A stretch of DNA of 64,000 nucleotides from NCBI GenBank assembly GCA_001632435.1, contig KV423958.1:143612-207611 (forward strand), written 5' to 3'. The translations under genes were made by a program, and so were the position numbers. The notes beneath the pieces were generated by a model. That model saw only the letters and a program-made list of their open reading frames with translations, searched no databases and was not told where the DNA came from. The first letter of the stretch is position 1; each line of letters starts with the position of its first letter. Origin of the DNA: Calocera cornea HHB12733. Lineage: Eukaryota; Basidiomycota; Dacrymycetes; Dacrymycetales; Dacrymycetaceae. This document shows positions 12,283 to 23,441 of this stretch, piece after piece.

Positions 12283-12632
12283 TTTGATCTGATTTGGTTA
12301 CACTAACTATTGTATCGATTGTTTTACGACTGCACGCATTGTAGTATTATTGCATTACTCTCAACCTTCACAAACAATGAATGACCAGTAACATGGATAA
12401 GTTATGCATAGACCTTTCCTGCCTCATTTCGCGACTCTGATCGCAAGCGAGGAAGTTGGTCGCCCTTATTCGGTCGTCCGCCGGCTCGGCATTCACGCGC
12501 GTCCAAGAATACGTATGGATGCACTCACCGCTGACCCTTCTTGCTTCGCCACCTGTCCCTGGCCGCTACACTTCGCACTTCGCACGCCTCTTCCCACCTC
12601 CTCCACCTCCCCCTCCCTGCTGGATCTGGACG
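12283..12632. other. Intergenic, promoter of the UBE2O-like gene
   Basis: No gene is seen. A pyrimidine-rich tract at about 12590-12620 lies just upstream of the ATG of the next gene. Confidence 0.4.
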
Positions 12633-15600
12633 ATGGCCACGCCGGCGGCGACCCAGACGCTCACCGCGAAAGTACGTTTTTCGCATGCATGTCTGCAGAG
12701 GAAGGACGAGGGCTGACTGATGGATCGGCAGTTCTTTAGAGATGACACCGTTGCGCTGCGCGCGCGCCCGACAGAGTATGCGATCGTCGTGCGATGCTGG
12801 TATGACACCATGGAGGATATCCCGCTGCCGGACACGGGTGACCCGCTCGACCGGCGACTGGAACGGGGTGTGTACCTCCTCTCCGTCTTAGTAGTAACGG
12901 GATCGGAACTGACGACCGCCAGGCGAGTACGGTATCACCTCATTCACGAACGGCCAGCGGGCGATCCTTCCCGAGTCCGACATCGTCCTCAAGGACCGCG
13001 CCTTCCGCCCGGGCGACGTCGTCAAGCAGAGCCTGACGGACGCGATGAGCGGGATCGTCACGGGCACGCAGTGCGAGGTGCAGATGGAGCACGCGATCAC
13101 CAAGCAGGCGCTGCCGGCATGGGTGGATGTCAAGGAGGTCGAGCTGGATACGGAGGTCGCGCCGGGCGATTATGTTATCTATAACAATTGGGTAGGAACT
13201 GTGAGTCCTCTTCTCATGCATGTGTTGAGGGTGTGCTGATGCGGCTTGCTAGGTCCAGGATGTACGTGCTGAGTCAGCCCGAGTCGGAGTCGATCGCTGA
13301 CTTGTGGGTAGACCTTCGAGGAGACAACATGCGTCACCGCCTCGGGGAAGCCGAGTCGAATAGCAGAGCCGGGTGCACACTTTCTGATAGGAGAGAAGAC
13401 AACGGTGCGTAACTGCAGTCCGCTATGCAAGACGAGCGCTTATGCCCTTGCAGGAGATCCTAGATCCTCGTTATCTCGCTTTCCTCGGCAATCAGGAACG
13501 AGTGGTGATCGCAATCAAGCCTATGGCTGTTGCCATCTCCTGGCTCGCGATCAATCAGTCTCTTCCCCTCGCCCAAGCCGCGTCACTACCTCGGCCAAAG
13601 CGGAATTGGGCCGGTCGAGAGCTGAACGAACTGCAGCGTTTCGTCTCAACCCACTATGACTCACATCGGATCATGGAGCGCGTTCGATTCAAGGATCCGG
13701 AGGTGGCAAGGACTCGAGGGTTGATGCCGTCTGTGTTTCCGATCAATAGGAACACGAGCATCTCTGTCGATACGCTGGTTGTCACCGATTCGAGGATGAA
13801 CGTCACTGTGCTTTGGCAGGACGGGACCTCGTCACAGCATGCTTCGACACAGCTTGTACCACATGCCAACATTGACGAATATGATTGCTGGTGCGTACAG
13901 CTGCGTGTGCAATGGTTCGCGTGTTGACGTGTATGCAGGCCGGGCGATCAAGTAATGTACAAGGGCGAAGATGTACACCAAGCGGTAGTGGTCCAGAAAG
14001 CGTCTCCGACGCAACGGACAATAGAGGTCATGCTGTTGACGGACGGATCCATAGAGACAGTCTCGGCTTTGGAAATTGACCCACAAGGACCGTTACCCAG
14101 CATATACGGTGTGCGACAGGGTGACATGGTGCTGATCAACCTGGAGAACAATGGAGAAGCACCACCGATCGTTCCCCGATTAGGCGAGATCGAGCCGTGG
14201 ACGAAGACTGCTGGCGATGGCAAGAACGGCTGGCGGACAGAGCTTGTCAAGCTCGGCCTACAAGCGCTCAATCGGTCAGACTCTGGGGACGGGTGTCTGG
14301 GACGCGCGGATAATGTGGAGTGGGTCGGAGAAGTTATCACCAACCGGTTGGACGGGCGGATCGAGGTCATGTTGCCTTCCGGCAAGACTGTCATTCACCC
14401 CTTGAACAAACTGTCGCTCTTGATCGACGATGTGGACGAAATGCAGCTGGGCGACTGGTTCGAGGGGGAGGAAGGAGAAGAGGGTGACGAGGATATGGAA
14501 ATTGACGAGGATGGGGATATCTGGTCGGAGGGAAGCTGGGAGACTGTGGACCACGGGGAGCCGGACAAGGATTGGGCAGAAGAAGATGAGGAAGACGAGC
14601 CGCCACTCATCCATGTCAACGAATCAGAAGATGTCGATATGGACGGGACTGAAGAACCGGTAGCACCAGGTGGCTTCGCGGCACCATCAGTAAACGTGCG
14701 AAATACTGTTGCACCGACGCCAACGCCACCGCGATCTACTGCGGTATCGCCCCCGCCGCCACCTGCTCTTGCGGAAGCGCCCGAGGATAGTCCAAATTGG
14801 GAGAGATTCGTGATTCAGGAAGAGTGTCCGCCAGACCACTTCTTCGCCAATAAGGAATCCGCTGTGCCTGGTAAAGCATTCTTGGGCCGCTTGCAGAAGG
14901 AGTACAAGGTGCTGCAATCAAGTCTCCCAGGTATGTCGCTTCATCTCTCCCACAGTCATCGTCCTGACATGCAAGCAGAAACAATACTTGTCCGTGCGTA
15001 CGAGGACCGAACAGATCTTCTTCGCTGCCTCATCTTGGGCCCCGACAATACACCATACGAGGACGCGCCTTTCGTCATCGATTGGTACCTCGAGCCCACC
15101 TTCCCCCAGGCACCACCTCAGGCACATTTCCACAGCTGGACCAACGGAAATGGCCGAGTAAATCCGTAAGCCATCATTGTACCCAACAAGAGACTGCATC
15201 ACTGACGAACACACATAGAAATCTATATGAGGAAGGTAAGGTCTGTCTGTCAATCCTGAATACATGGAGCGGCGACAAGTCAGAGTCGTGGAGCGCGGCG
15301 CGATCATCCTTGTTGCAAGCTTTCGTCTCTATCCAAGGCCTGGTGCTGGTCAGGGAGCCTTGGTATTGCGAGCCGGCCTACGAGAAGCTTCGCGGCACAC
15401 AAGAGGCGGAGGTCAGCAGCCGCCTCTATAGCGAGAAGGCATACGTGCTCTCTCGTGGCTTCGTCCGACATGCGCTGGATCAACTACCTGGAGGTCTGGA
15501 GAGCGAGGTACAGTGGCACTATTACGAGAAAGGCGTTCTGGCCAAGGTCATCCACGACGCCAACGAGCTGATTGCGAAGAGCGAGAGTGAGCCGGAGGGC

Positions 15601-15726
15601 TCGACTGTACCCAGCGACCGGGCGATACCGAGATTGACGCAGGGAGGGATCTTGCCGTTACGACGAACTCTCGTCAAGCTGCAGGCGATTTTGGACGCTC
15701 GGACAAGCAGCACGAACACCGTTTGA
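12633..15726 (+). CDS. UBE2O-type ubiquitin-conjugating enzyme (E2/E3 hybrid)
   Basis: Large ubiquitin-conjugating enzyme of the UBE2O class, which acts as both E2 and E3 and in animals clears unassembled proteins. About 880 residues. The first exon is short (MATPAATQTLTAK) and the next reads FFRDDTVALRARP. The N-terminal half has repeated SH3-like beta segments (GDYVIYNNWVGTV, GDQVMYKGEDVHQAVVV, LGRADNVEWVGEVI). A strongly acidic linker at about 14465-14660 and a Pro-rich stretch follow. The C-terminal UBC fold begins near FLGRLQKEYKVLQSSLP, continues YEDRTDLLRCLILGP, and carries the catalytic Cys in NLYEEGKVCLSILNTW. It ends with a helical region typical of UBE2O after the UBC domain. Frames join over about eight short introns, whose exact borders I have not all verified. 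Confidence 0.88.
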
Positions 15727-15931
15727 GCGTTACTCGTACACTCATTGTTGGCTGTTCCGAGGTTGATGTCACGACGATACCGGATTTCATGTGCACATAC
15801 CATCATGTATTCATACAGAAAGCCAATGTCATAACAGTAGATTCTTACAATCAAGTCGAGCCGCGAGCGCGCGCCGAAACAGCCTCTGATTAATGAGGCT
15901 TAATGCATCTAAGGATCTTATCGATGGTATA

Positions 15932-15982
15932 CCTACTTGTTTCATGGAGGTGACAGGTGGTCACGTCCACGGAACAAGTAGG
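15932..15982. repeat. Inverted repeat (hairpin)
   Basis: CCTACTTGTTTC at the left and GGAACAAGTAGG at the right are near-perfect reverse complements separated by about 27 nt. The right arm overlaps the dispersed 40-nt repeat, so the pair may be the end of an old mobile element. Confidence 0.55.
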
Positions 15983-15989
15983 CATCCCA
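15950..15989. repeat. Dispersed 40-nt repeat, copy 1
   Basis: Starts GTGACAGGTGGTCAC and ends GAACAAGTAGGCATCCCA. It matches 36367-36406 at about 35 of 40 positions in the same orientation. Neither copy lies in a coding region, so a degraded transposable element or a shared regulatory block is more likely than a gene relic. Confidence 0.6.
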
Positions 15990-16543
15990 CCGAGAGCAGT
16001 GATGAGCGCCGCGTCAACTGTCTGGTGCATTTTCGCCTCCTTTCAGTACAGCAGAATGCGTTGTAGCTCTTCACACAGTCCGACACGTTGGATATCATAG
16101 AATAATAGTTCTCGCCTCTCACACTCGTCAAGCAATGCGGCTGTGTATGTCAGCAACTGTTCTTCGGCGCACTCTCTGTGACAAGCTTCTCGAGCAATCA
16201 TCTCATTGTGCATCGGGCATATACATTGGCAACTCGTACGATAAAACAAGGTATCAATAATCTCGAATCGAACCTCTCTGCTCTGGCAAAATAACGTAAT
16301 CAGCAGAAGGCGAGGAGAAAAGGCGGGTATCGTCCTGCCCCATGTGTGGGATGGGAGCAGGATGAGCGGCTAGAAGCGGGTTGCAAGAGAGGGGCACGAT
16401 CGGCTGGCGATAACGAGGGACAGAGCAAGGCGGGACAAATGCGCTTGTGGGGCGAAGAGGGAAAAGTGAACGATTGCGGAATGTCGGACGGGCAATAATA
16501 ACGATGTATGCGGCTGAGAAGAAGATGCTGAGGACTGGAGGCC

Positions 16544-16579
16544 CAAGGCTGAAGGCTGAAGGCTGAAGGCTGAAGGCTG
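16544..16579. repeat. Heptamer tandem array AAGGCTG x5
   Basis: Five uninterrupted copies of AAGGCTG (GAAGGCT in another phase), about 200 bp beyond the stop codon of the minus-strand GH16 gene. Confidence 0.9.
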
Positions 16580-16784
16580 GAAGGGTCTTTTTGATGGGTG
16601 GGTGTGTTTGATGGGCGGGGTCCGGCGTAGTGCGTGGTATGGTATGGCTACAACGCCGCGGCTCTGGCGGCAGCGTGTCTATGCGGCTATGCGAGGATCA
16701 GGACGGACGAGACGGGACGGGACGGGACGAGGCGAGGCGAGGACGAGCGCGAGCAGTCGACAGGCATCAGCCATCAGCCATCAA

Positions 16785-19238
16785 CTAGCAGTCGTAGAGC
16801 ATGTTGTTCTTGGGCCACTGGGAGCCCGACACCGCCGCGTAGTCGTCCCAGGTTGTCAGGTTCCAGTTGGAGTAGGCCTCGAGGTGGCTAGACGAGCATC
16901 GGATCAGTATCAGTATACCCTAGCTACACGCAGGGTGTGTGAGAGAGACAGAGGCTCACTTCTGGATGTACTCCGCGGTGGGGTGGTCCGCAGGGTCGCA
17001 GCCTATGTTCGTCTGCCCCTGGCGCTGGTACACCCGCACGTAGTCCATGAGCAGGTACACGGGGAAGACGAGCTCGTCGTAGTCTATCGCGCCGAAGTTC
17101 TCCGATATGCCCAGGTTGGCCAGGATGTACATCGGCTCGGTGGGGATCGGCCGCTGGCCGATCTTGGTGTTCTCGTCCGGGCCGAGTGCGGCGGCGTAGA
17201 CTGTCCAGGCCGGCTGGCCGTTGTTGATCCAGGTGATGTACCCGTTGTCACCCGGCTCGTACTCAAAGCCGTACACGGCGAAGCAGCCGGTCTCGTCGGC
17301 CTGGTGGCCCGTGTAGCACGCCTGGTTCGTCACCGACACGGAGGAGGCGGCCTGCTGGTACACGCCCCCGAGGTAGCCGTTTGTCTGGGTGACCTCGGCG
17401 TTGTAGATCTGGTAGTCGGCCGAGGACGTGTTGGTGTACTGCCAGTAGGCGTTGAACGGGGCCATCTGGACGGACTGGGAGACGGCGCCCGTGCGCGTGT
17501 CCTGGTACACCTGCGCCTCGAGGATGTCGATCTCGGGCGCGGCGCGGCCCTTGAAATTGCCGTTCGAGTCCTTCGGCCCCGGGTGGTCCTCGCCCGCGCA
17601 CGTGCACGCCGAGAGCCGCTGCCCGGGCAGGAAGGAGAGCGTGCCGCCCCAGTCCGGGTCGCCGGTTGTGAGCGCGGCCGGGGGCTGCTCGTTCTGCGTC
17701 TGGTTCTGCAGCGTCCCCACGTCACACGACTCGTACGTGTACGGCCACATCCCGTCCAGGGAAGCACCGTACCCCGCACGGCCGAGATTGCCCATCGTCC
17801 AGACGGCGGGCCACAGGCCCCAGACGGTAGGATCACCAGGCAACGAGACCGATACTACCTCGACCATCAGCACCATCCCCACTGCTTCCAAAAGGACAAG
17901 GAAACGCACCTTCGATATACCCGCCCGTAAAGCAGAACTTGTTCCAGCTGCTCATCATCCCGCCCATATAGTTGAGGTTATGGTTCTTTGTTTTGTTGAG
18001 CCAGATCTTGAGGTTCCCCCCGGTGGTCGTGATTGCCGAAGGGTCGTACCACTCAAGGTTGTTCGTTTCCCTGCCCGAAAATTGTCACATCCATGCTCGA
18101 GTGTCATATGGAGGCTATATGCGCACCAGTAATGCAAGTTGACCGCCTCCCAATAGGGGTCGTCGCCCGGGTAGAAGCTCCTTCCATCGACGTCAAACTC
18201 GTCCGAGAAGACGAGGTCGTACGGGCTCTGGTCCATCCACCCCGTGTGGCTCTTGGCCGCATCGGGCGTCGCCACGTCGATCAGCCCCAGGGCGCCGACG
18301 ATCTCGGGCACCTGGCCCGTCATGTTGATCCCGCCGAGGTTGTACCCTCCTTGTGCGGTTTGGTGCGTGGCGGTGAAGAAGGAGATGATGGGGTAGCCGG
18401 CACTGCGTGCTCTGTCAGTACTCTGCTTTGCCTCGCCAGAAGAAACAAGGCGTGGGGGACTGACAAGAGCGCAATGAGCCCCGTGGCCATGATGGCCAGA
18501 CAGCCGAGGTTGACGATCCCACGGGTGGTGAACATTGTTCCCCCGCGGTCGTTCTTCCGGTCGCGCTTCGGGTCCGGATTGTGCAGGTAGTCGTCTGCCT
18601 CGCGGTCCGAGAGGGAGAGGTTGCCGCCCCATAGGGAGGGGTCGGGGGAGAGGGAGAACTTGTCCGAGATGGAGGGCGCGGCCGATGCTGCGGACTTGCT
18701 TGGTGTCTGCGGGGGATGGGGAGGTTAGCATGGAGTGCACTGCTGGGGAGGAGATGGGCAGGAGACGCACGCTCTGCGGGGGCGCGCTGAGCGCCGCGCG
18801 CGGGGTGTTCCCGCTCGTTGGCTGTGGGCTGAGCCTCGACCCGGGGGAGGGGACGAGGCTCGCCGTGCTGCTCGCTGCGCTGGGTGGCATGAGGTGCGTG
18901 CTAGAGTTGGCGGCCGAGGCGGTCCCGTACGGGCGGTTGGTCGCCGTGCTCCTTCCTGTCGGTGCCGGGGAGGGAGTGACGAGGGGGCGGGATGCGCTCG
19001 CCGGGGAGGGGGTGAGGAAGGGGTTGCGGGAGAGTGTGTTGGAGGTGGTGGAGGCTGTTGAGGTGGGGGAAGGGGCGGCACCAGGCCGCCGCTCGGGGGT
19101 GACGGGGATGCGGAGGGCGTTCAGGTTCGTCTTGGGCGCTGGAGGGGGCGCGCGGCCTGAGGCTGAGGCTGAGGAGGAGGAGGAGGAAGCCCCGGACGAA
19201 GCGGCGAAGGGGTATGCGGCGGCCGGCTTGCGTGCCAT
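16785..19238 (-). CDS. SKN1/KRE6 family GH16 beta-glucan synthesis protein, copy 1
   Basis: Type II membrane protein of the Skn1/Kre6 family needed for cell-wall beta-1,6-glucan in the secretory pathway. About 730 residues. A long Ser/Pro/Thr-rich cytoplasmic tail (MARKPAAAYPFAASSGASS onward) precedes the pre-membrane motif DKFSLSPDPSLWGG. One membrane helix follows (GIVNLGCLAIMATGLIALL). The luminal GH16 domain has YDLVFSDEFDVDGRSFYPGD, AVWTMGNLGRAGYG, the catalytic EIDILEAQ with both Glu residues, and PMYILANLGISENFG. The last exon reads YSNWNLTTWDDYAA and ends MLYDC at a TAG (16785-16787). At least four introns. A paralogue sits at 36981-39521 on the same strand. Both keep the catalytic pair, so both are probably functional. 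Confidence 0.92.
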
Positions 19239-21063
19239 CGTTGGTCAGTGAATGGGAGGGAGGACGGAGGGGGACGGGGGAGGGCCGTGAATGAGCGAGA
19301 ACGGCGGCGAAGGGGGGATGGAACGGAGGGAGGGGGATTGCACAGAGCGGAGGGAACGGCAAAGACGGAGTGTGGGGCGGGCGGGTGTGACAAACACAGC
19401 GAGGTGAAGAGTGTGACGGGGACGGGGAGCGAGTAGTGAGTGCTGTGGAGTGCAACAAGCAGCAAGCAGCAAAGTGGTCGCGGTCGTGCAGCGTGTCGTC
19501 ACCGGCTCTCCGTCGCTCGCCGCTACATGTGCTCCTCCTTGTGTCCTCCAGTAGTAGTCAGTGTCCCACTCGCCTCAGTGGCCCAGTTGCGGCGCAAAGG
19601 CGGACCCAACTCTCCTTCTCCTTCTCCCTTCTCCTCGCCGGGCGCGGAACGGTGCCTTTCCACAGAAAACCCTGCACCCGCGTGCTACCTCACTTGCCTC
19701 CGTCGGCGCGTGCAACGCCTTTTGTCCCCCCGGCTCTCGATCCAATCGGCACACGCCACTCCATTTCATTGGCGTAAATTGCACGCCGCCCAATCTTCCC
19801 ACCAGGCGGCGGCGTCGTCAACGGCCAGCGGGGAGCTGCTGGTGATCGTCCGACCGCGTCAGGCCAGTAACAACGACAACCACCGACCTCAGCACCTTCC
19901 ACACAACCTCCCACTAGCCCATCAGCTCACCACCCCCAATTACACCACCCCCAATCACACCCCACCCAAGCGCGGCAACAGGAAGCCAGAAGCCGCAACG
20001 CCCCAGCAACCGCGAATCATCCTGTAATCTGCCCTCTCCATCTCCCATCAGACATCAGAGCGCGGCGGCGCCCAAAAATAGCTTGGCTAAAAATAAACCC
20101 TCGCGTGCAGGCCCCATGCATATATAATCAAGCACTGTACAAGTACTGAGTACCTTACTGTACCTGTCCGTTTTCTCCTAGAAAAGCCCTCTCACTTCCA
20201 GGCAGAATACGGTAACTAGTCAGAAGTTACCCTATGGTAGGACGTACAGCATGCGCACCTTCCCACAACCCCTGTCCAATCTTCAAAGCTGAAACGACAG
20301 CCTCCCGACTCCGCGCAGCGCCACTGCCCAGTAATAAGTCAAAATTCCTCCCCTCGCCTCACCTAATACTAATTATACAAGCAACGCACCACGTCGCAGC
20401 GGCCCGCTTCCGGTTTGGGAATCCCCGGATCCCGTTATAGAACCCGCTGCTGCGCATGTTACAGGCCGGCGGCGCGTCGATCACCTACTTGCGCCGGGCG
20501 CTTCCGTAGAAAGCTCCAAGTACTGGACTGGACTGTACAGTACAGTACATATGCACATGTGCTGAGGTTGCGCCATCGTACAATGTTAATAGGTTTGACT
20601 AGAGAGGCAATACCGAGTATCACTGGGCAAGTCTGGTGGGATGCAGGATTGTGTTGTGTGGTGGGCCGGACTGGGCTCCGCAAACACGCCGATACGACGT
20701 TTCGATTCATCCGTTTCTGATTCTGATTCTGATTCTGTTTCATCCGGTATACAGACAGTACTACAACAACATGTTTTCCTTATTTCTTGTCTTCTCTCTC
20801 CCATAAACGCTCCCCACCCCCATCAGCACCGCGCCCCAGTCTCCTCCCCCCATCACCCATCGTAAATCTCTCCGAATAGCGATCGTAACGCACAAACGTC
20901 GTAACAAGGTTGGAATAATATCAGGGGAACATATAGTCGGTATCAAGCAGGATGGGTGCTTGGCACCGATCGGGGTTCTCACGGTCCAGCGGGCGGGCGC
21001 TCCGTCCTTACGACGCCCTGTGGTCTCATGAGCGTGGGATCGACGGGTAGGGGGTTGAGGGGC
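19239..21063. other. Non-coding region upstream of the GH16 gene
   Basis: About 1.8 kb. The first ~200 bp is purine-rich on the plus strand and is probably the GH16 5' UTR or promoter. The plus-strand frame at 19440-20027 is low complexity (Ser/Pro/Asn/His) without a domain. A TTCTGA microsatellite lies near 20717. Confidence 0.5.
20717..20741. repeat. Microsatellite TTCTGA x4
   Basis: TTCTGA repeated about four times just before a run of short plus-strand frames, in sequence with no recognised gene. Confidence 0.85.
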
Positions 21064-23036
21064 TCACCAGTGCACCGGCTTCTTATCAGCGATTCCCGGG
21101 GTGGTGACCCCATCCTCCGGGTCGGCGAACGGGTCGCTGACATCGACCAGCAGCCCCGAGCTGCTCGCGCCGTTCTTGTCGTAGGTCGCGCTGCCGCTCG
21201 CGGTGCGCGAATGGGAGTGCGAGTGGTGCGAGCGCGAGCTCGAGCCGTACCGCGCGTCCTCGTCGCTGTCGTAGTCCGAGTAGTCGCTCAGTCCCGCCTG
21301 GCGGTCGTCGTCGCTGTCGTCCGTGGGGCGGAGCGGCTCGGGCAGCGAGTCCCGGCCGGTGGAGCCCAGCGGGCCGAACGACAGGTCGCGCAAGTCTGGG
21401 TGCACGTACTCGTCCTGCGTGTGGGCATTGCGGGACCGGCGTGCGGGCCGGTCGCGCTCGTCCCGCATCGAGTTGACCCGCTCGACGCGCTCGCGCTGCT
21501 TCATCTGCAGCTTGTCGAGCTCGGTCTCCCGAGCTCCGCGGGCCTCGACACGCGCACGAGCGGTCTCGACCGGGTCCTTGGCGGCTTCCGCGGGGGGCTG
21601 CTCCTCATCACTGTCGTGCTCTGCAGGCTTGCACATCTGTTGATAGCTTAGTCATGCCCCTGGCGTAGTGCTGGACTTTCTCACCTGGTCATAGAGATTG
21701 ATCGAAGCGATAATCCTTTCGTTGGTCTCGAGCAGGGTGCCAATGACCTCCTCATTGTCGGTGAGCTGGATATAACGGATGACCGCTCTGCGGGCCAGCT
21801 TCGCCTTCTGGAGAGCATCCTGCACGCGCGGGTTCGCCTGGACTGTCTCCTTCTCGCGGTTGATGAGCTTCAGGGCGTTGATGAGGTTGTTTGAGCACTG
21901 CGAGGCCGTTGCAATAGAGTTGAGAATATTCGGCTTCTCCTATTCAAGAGGTGAGTATATGCTTAACGTAAGATCGGGATCACCGCGGCTGTCGTACCTT
22001 CTCATAATTGAACGGTGGCCGCTTGGGCTTCGGGGGCTCCTTGGCACGCTTGGCGTCCGCCACGGCCTTCTCCCGCTCCATCTTGACCCTGATCTTCTCC
22101 TTGGCCAGCTCCTCACGCTCGCGCGCCAGGGCATCCTTCTCTTCCTGAAGCTTGCGCTTCTCCTCCTCGCGGCGCTTGCGTTCGCGCTCCTGCCTCAAAC
22201 GCGCTTCCTCCTGCTCGATGCGCTGGTGGCGCTCCCAGAGCGTCTGGCCGTCCTGCCCGTCATAGTCCCGGGAGGAGCGGGGAGGCGACGAGGACATCGT
22301 GCTGTCGCGGGTGCTGCTCCTCTCGTGCTAAGCAGGTATGATCAGCCTCGCATTCACCCGAAAGTAGGTAACAATGACCTACATGCACAGCCTTTCCCTT
22401 CCCTCCGCCACACGCGAGGTATAGATCTGCCACCACCTTCATCTTCGGGTCGTCTTGCCACAGCCGGTGCCACGAAGCCAGCAGCGCAATGAGGCGCTTC
22501 TTGACATGCTCATCGGTCATGGGGTCCGCAGCCATCAGCTTGATCCGGTCTGCGAGCTGCGCGTTGGCAAAGTTGGCTGCATAGGGGTGAGTCCTGCACA
22601 TCAGGGGTACGTGAAGTGCACGTACTGCGGAAACGAGGACCACAGTTCTCTACTAAGGCCTTGAGGATCTGCATAGCGAATTGAGCACCGGTCTTTGCAC
22701 AACAGAGAATGATGCGCATACAGTCAAGGCCCTCAGTTGGCGATGTACATTGCCGTATTTCAGCTTCTTCCTTATCGCCCTGCTGGCCTCTGTCGTGCCC
22801 TCCAAGCCTTGGATGTTGATACTCTCCACGAGCTCCGGGATACCCTCGAGGTCATCAACAGAGTACTTCTCGCCAGATAGAATTTCGATCCAATCGGTCA
22901 CAGACGACTGCGATAGGTATCAGTTGGATGCCCGGCGACGGGGTCAAAGGAGAGAAGGTAAACGAACGTGTGGCTTCTCGCTGCTGAAACCCTGCGCCGC
23001 TTTCACGCCCCACTTTACTGCTGCTGCCGTCGTCAT
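21064..23036 (-). CDS. Lsb5-like VHS/GAT protein
   Basis: Probable Lsb5-type adaptor, which in yeast links actin regulators with endocytosis and ubiquitinated cargo. The start at 23036 gives MTTAAAVKWGVKAAQGFSS. A VHS domain follows: VTDWIEILSGEKYSVDDLEG, then RAIRKKLKYGNVHRQLRAL, ALVENCGPRF and a segment ending KKRLIALLASWHRLWQDDPK. A long Glu/Lys/Arg-rich coiled coil (~22020-22230, residues such as REREELAKEKIRVKMEREK) leads to a GAT-like three-helix region (NILNSIATASQCSNNLINAL, TNERIIASINLYDQM). The tail is acidic and Ser-rich and ends DKKPVHW. About 540 residues in several exons. The VHS call is solid; calling it Lsb5 rather than another VHS protein is inference from the VHS plus GAT layout without FYVE, SH3 or UIM motifs. 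Confidence 0.75.
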
Positions 23037-23441
23037 ACTAGAAGTAAGTCGCCCAGCACCGAGTGGGTTTAGCTTGTGGTCGATGTGATCCACGTCGAGG
23101 TGGAAGATACACCGGGAGAGGAGAGGGGGAGTGGTAAGGAGGAGGTCCCTGTGCTGCCGTGTGCGGAAGGGCAATTGCGGACGAGGCAATGCGGTAGCGG
23201 GACCATGTGCGTCGCGCGGACGGTTATTAGCCCACGGCCATGACGTCGTGGGCACGGCATGCTCTCGGCCGACACCGGAAGGTCTGCCACCTCAACCCGC
23301 TACTGTACCGGTCTTGTGACTGCTATCATTGTTGGACATGATTATCAAATGTTACAACGCAACATCGACATCGTAATCCTGCAAGTTTCTGGACTTGTAG
23401 GGGCGCTACTCTCAATGACTCAAACTGGATCTCTTATTGGT
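23037..23441. other. Intergenic
   Basis: About 400 bp between two minus-strand genes. It should contain the promoter of the VHS gene and the 3' flank of the P450. I see no other feature. Confidence 0.4.

Larger units (their letters stand above)
15727..16784. other. Intergenic region with hairpin, dispersed repeat and minisatellite
   Basis: About 1 kb between the convergent UBE2O-like and GH16 genes. Short frames carry no motif. It contains the inverted repeat at 15932-15982, a 40-nt sequence repeated at 36367-36406, and a heptamer array at 16544-16579. Confidence 0.5.

Noticed and set aside
19440..20027. 195-codon plus-strand frame upstream of GH16 copy 1
   Set aside because: Low-complexity Ser/Pro/Asn/His sequence without a domain, and in a likely promoter region.
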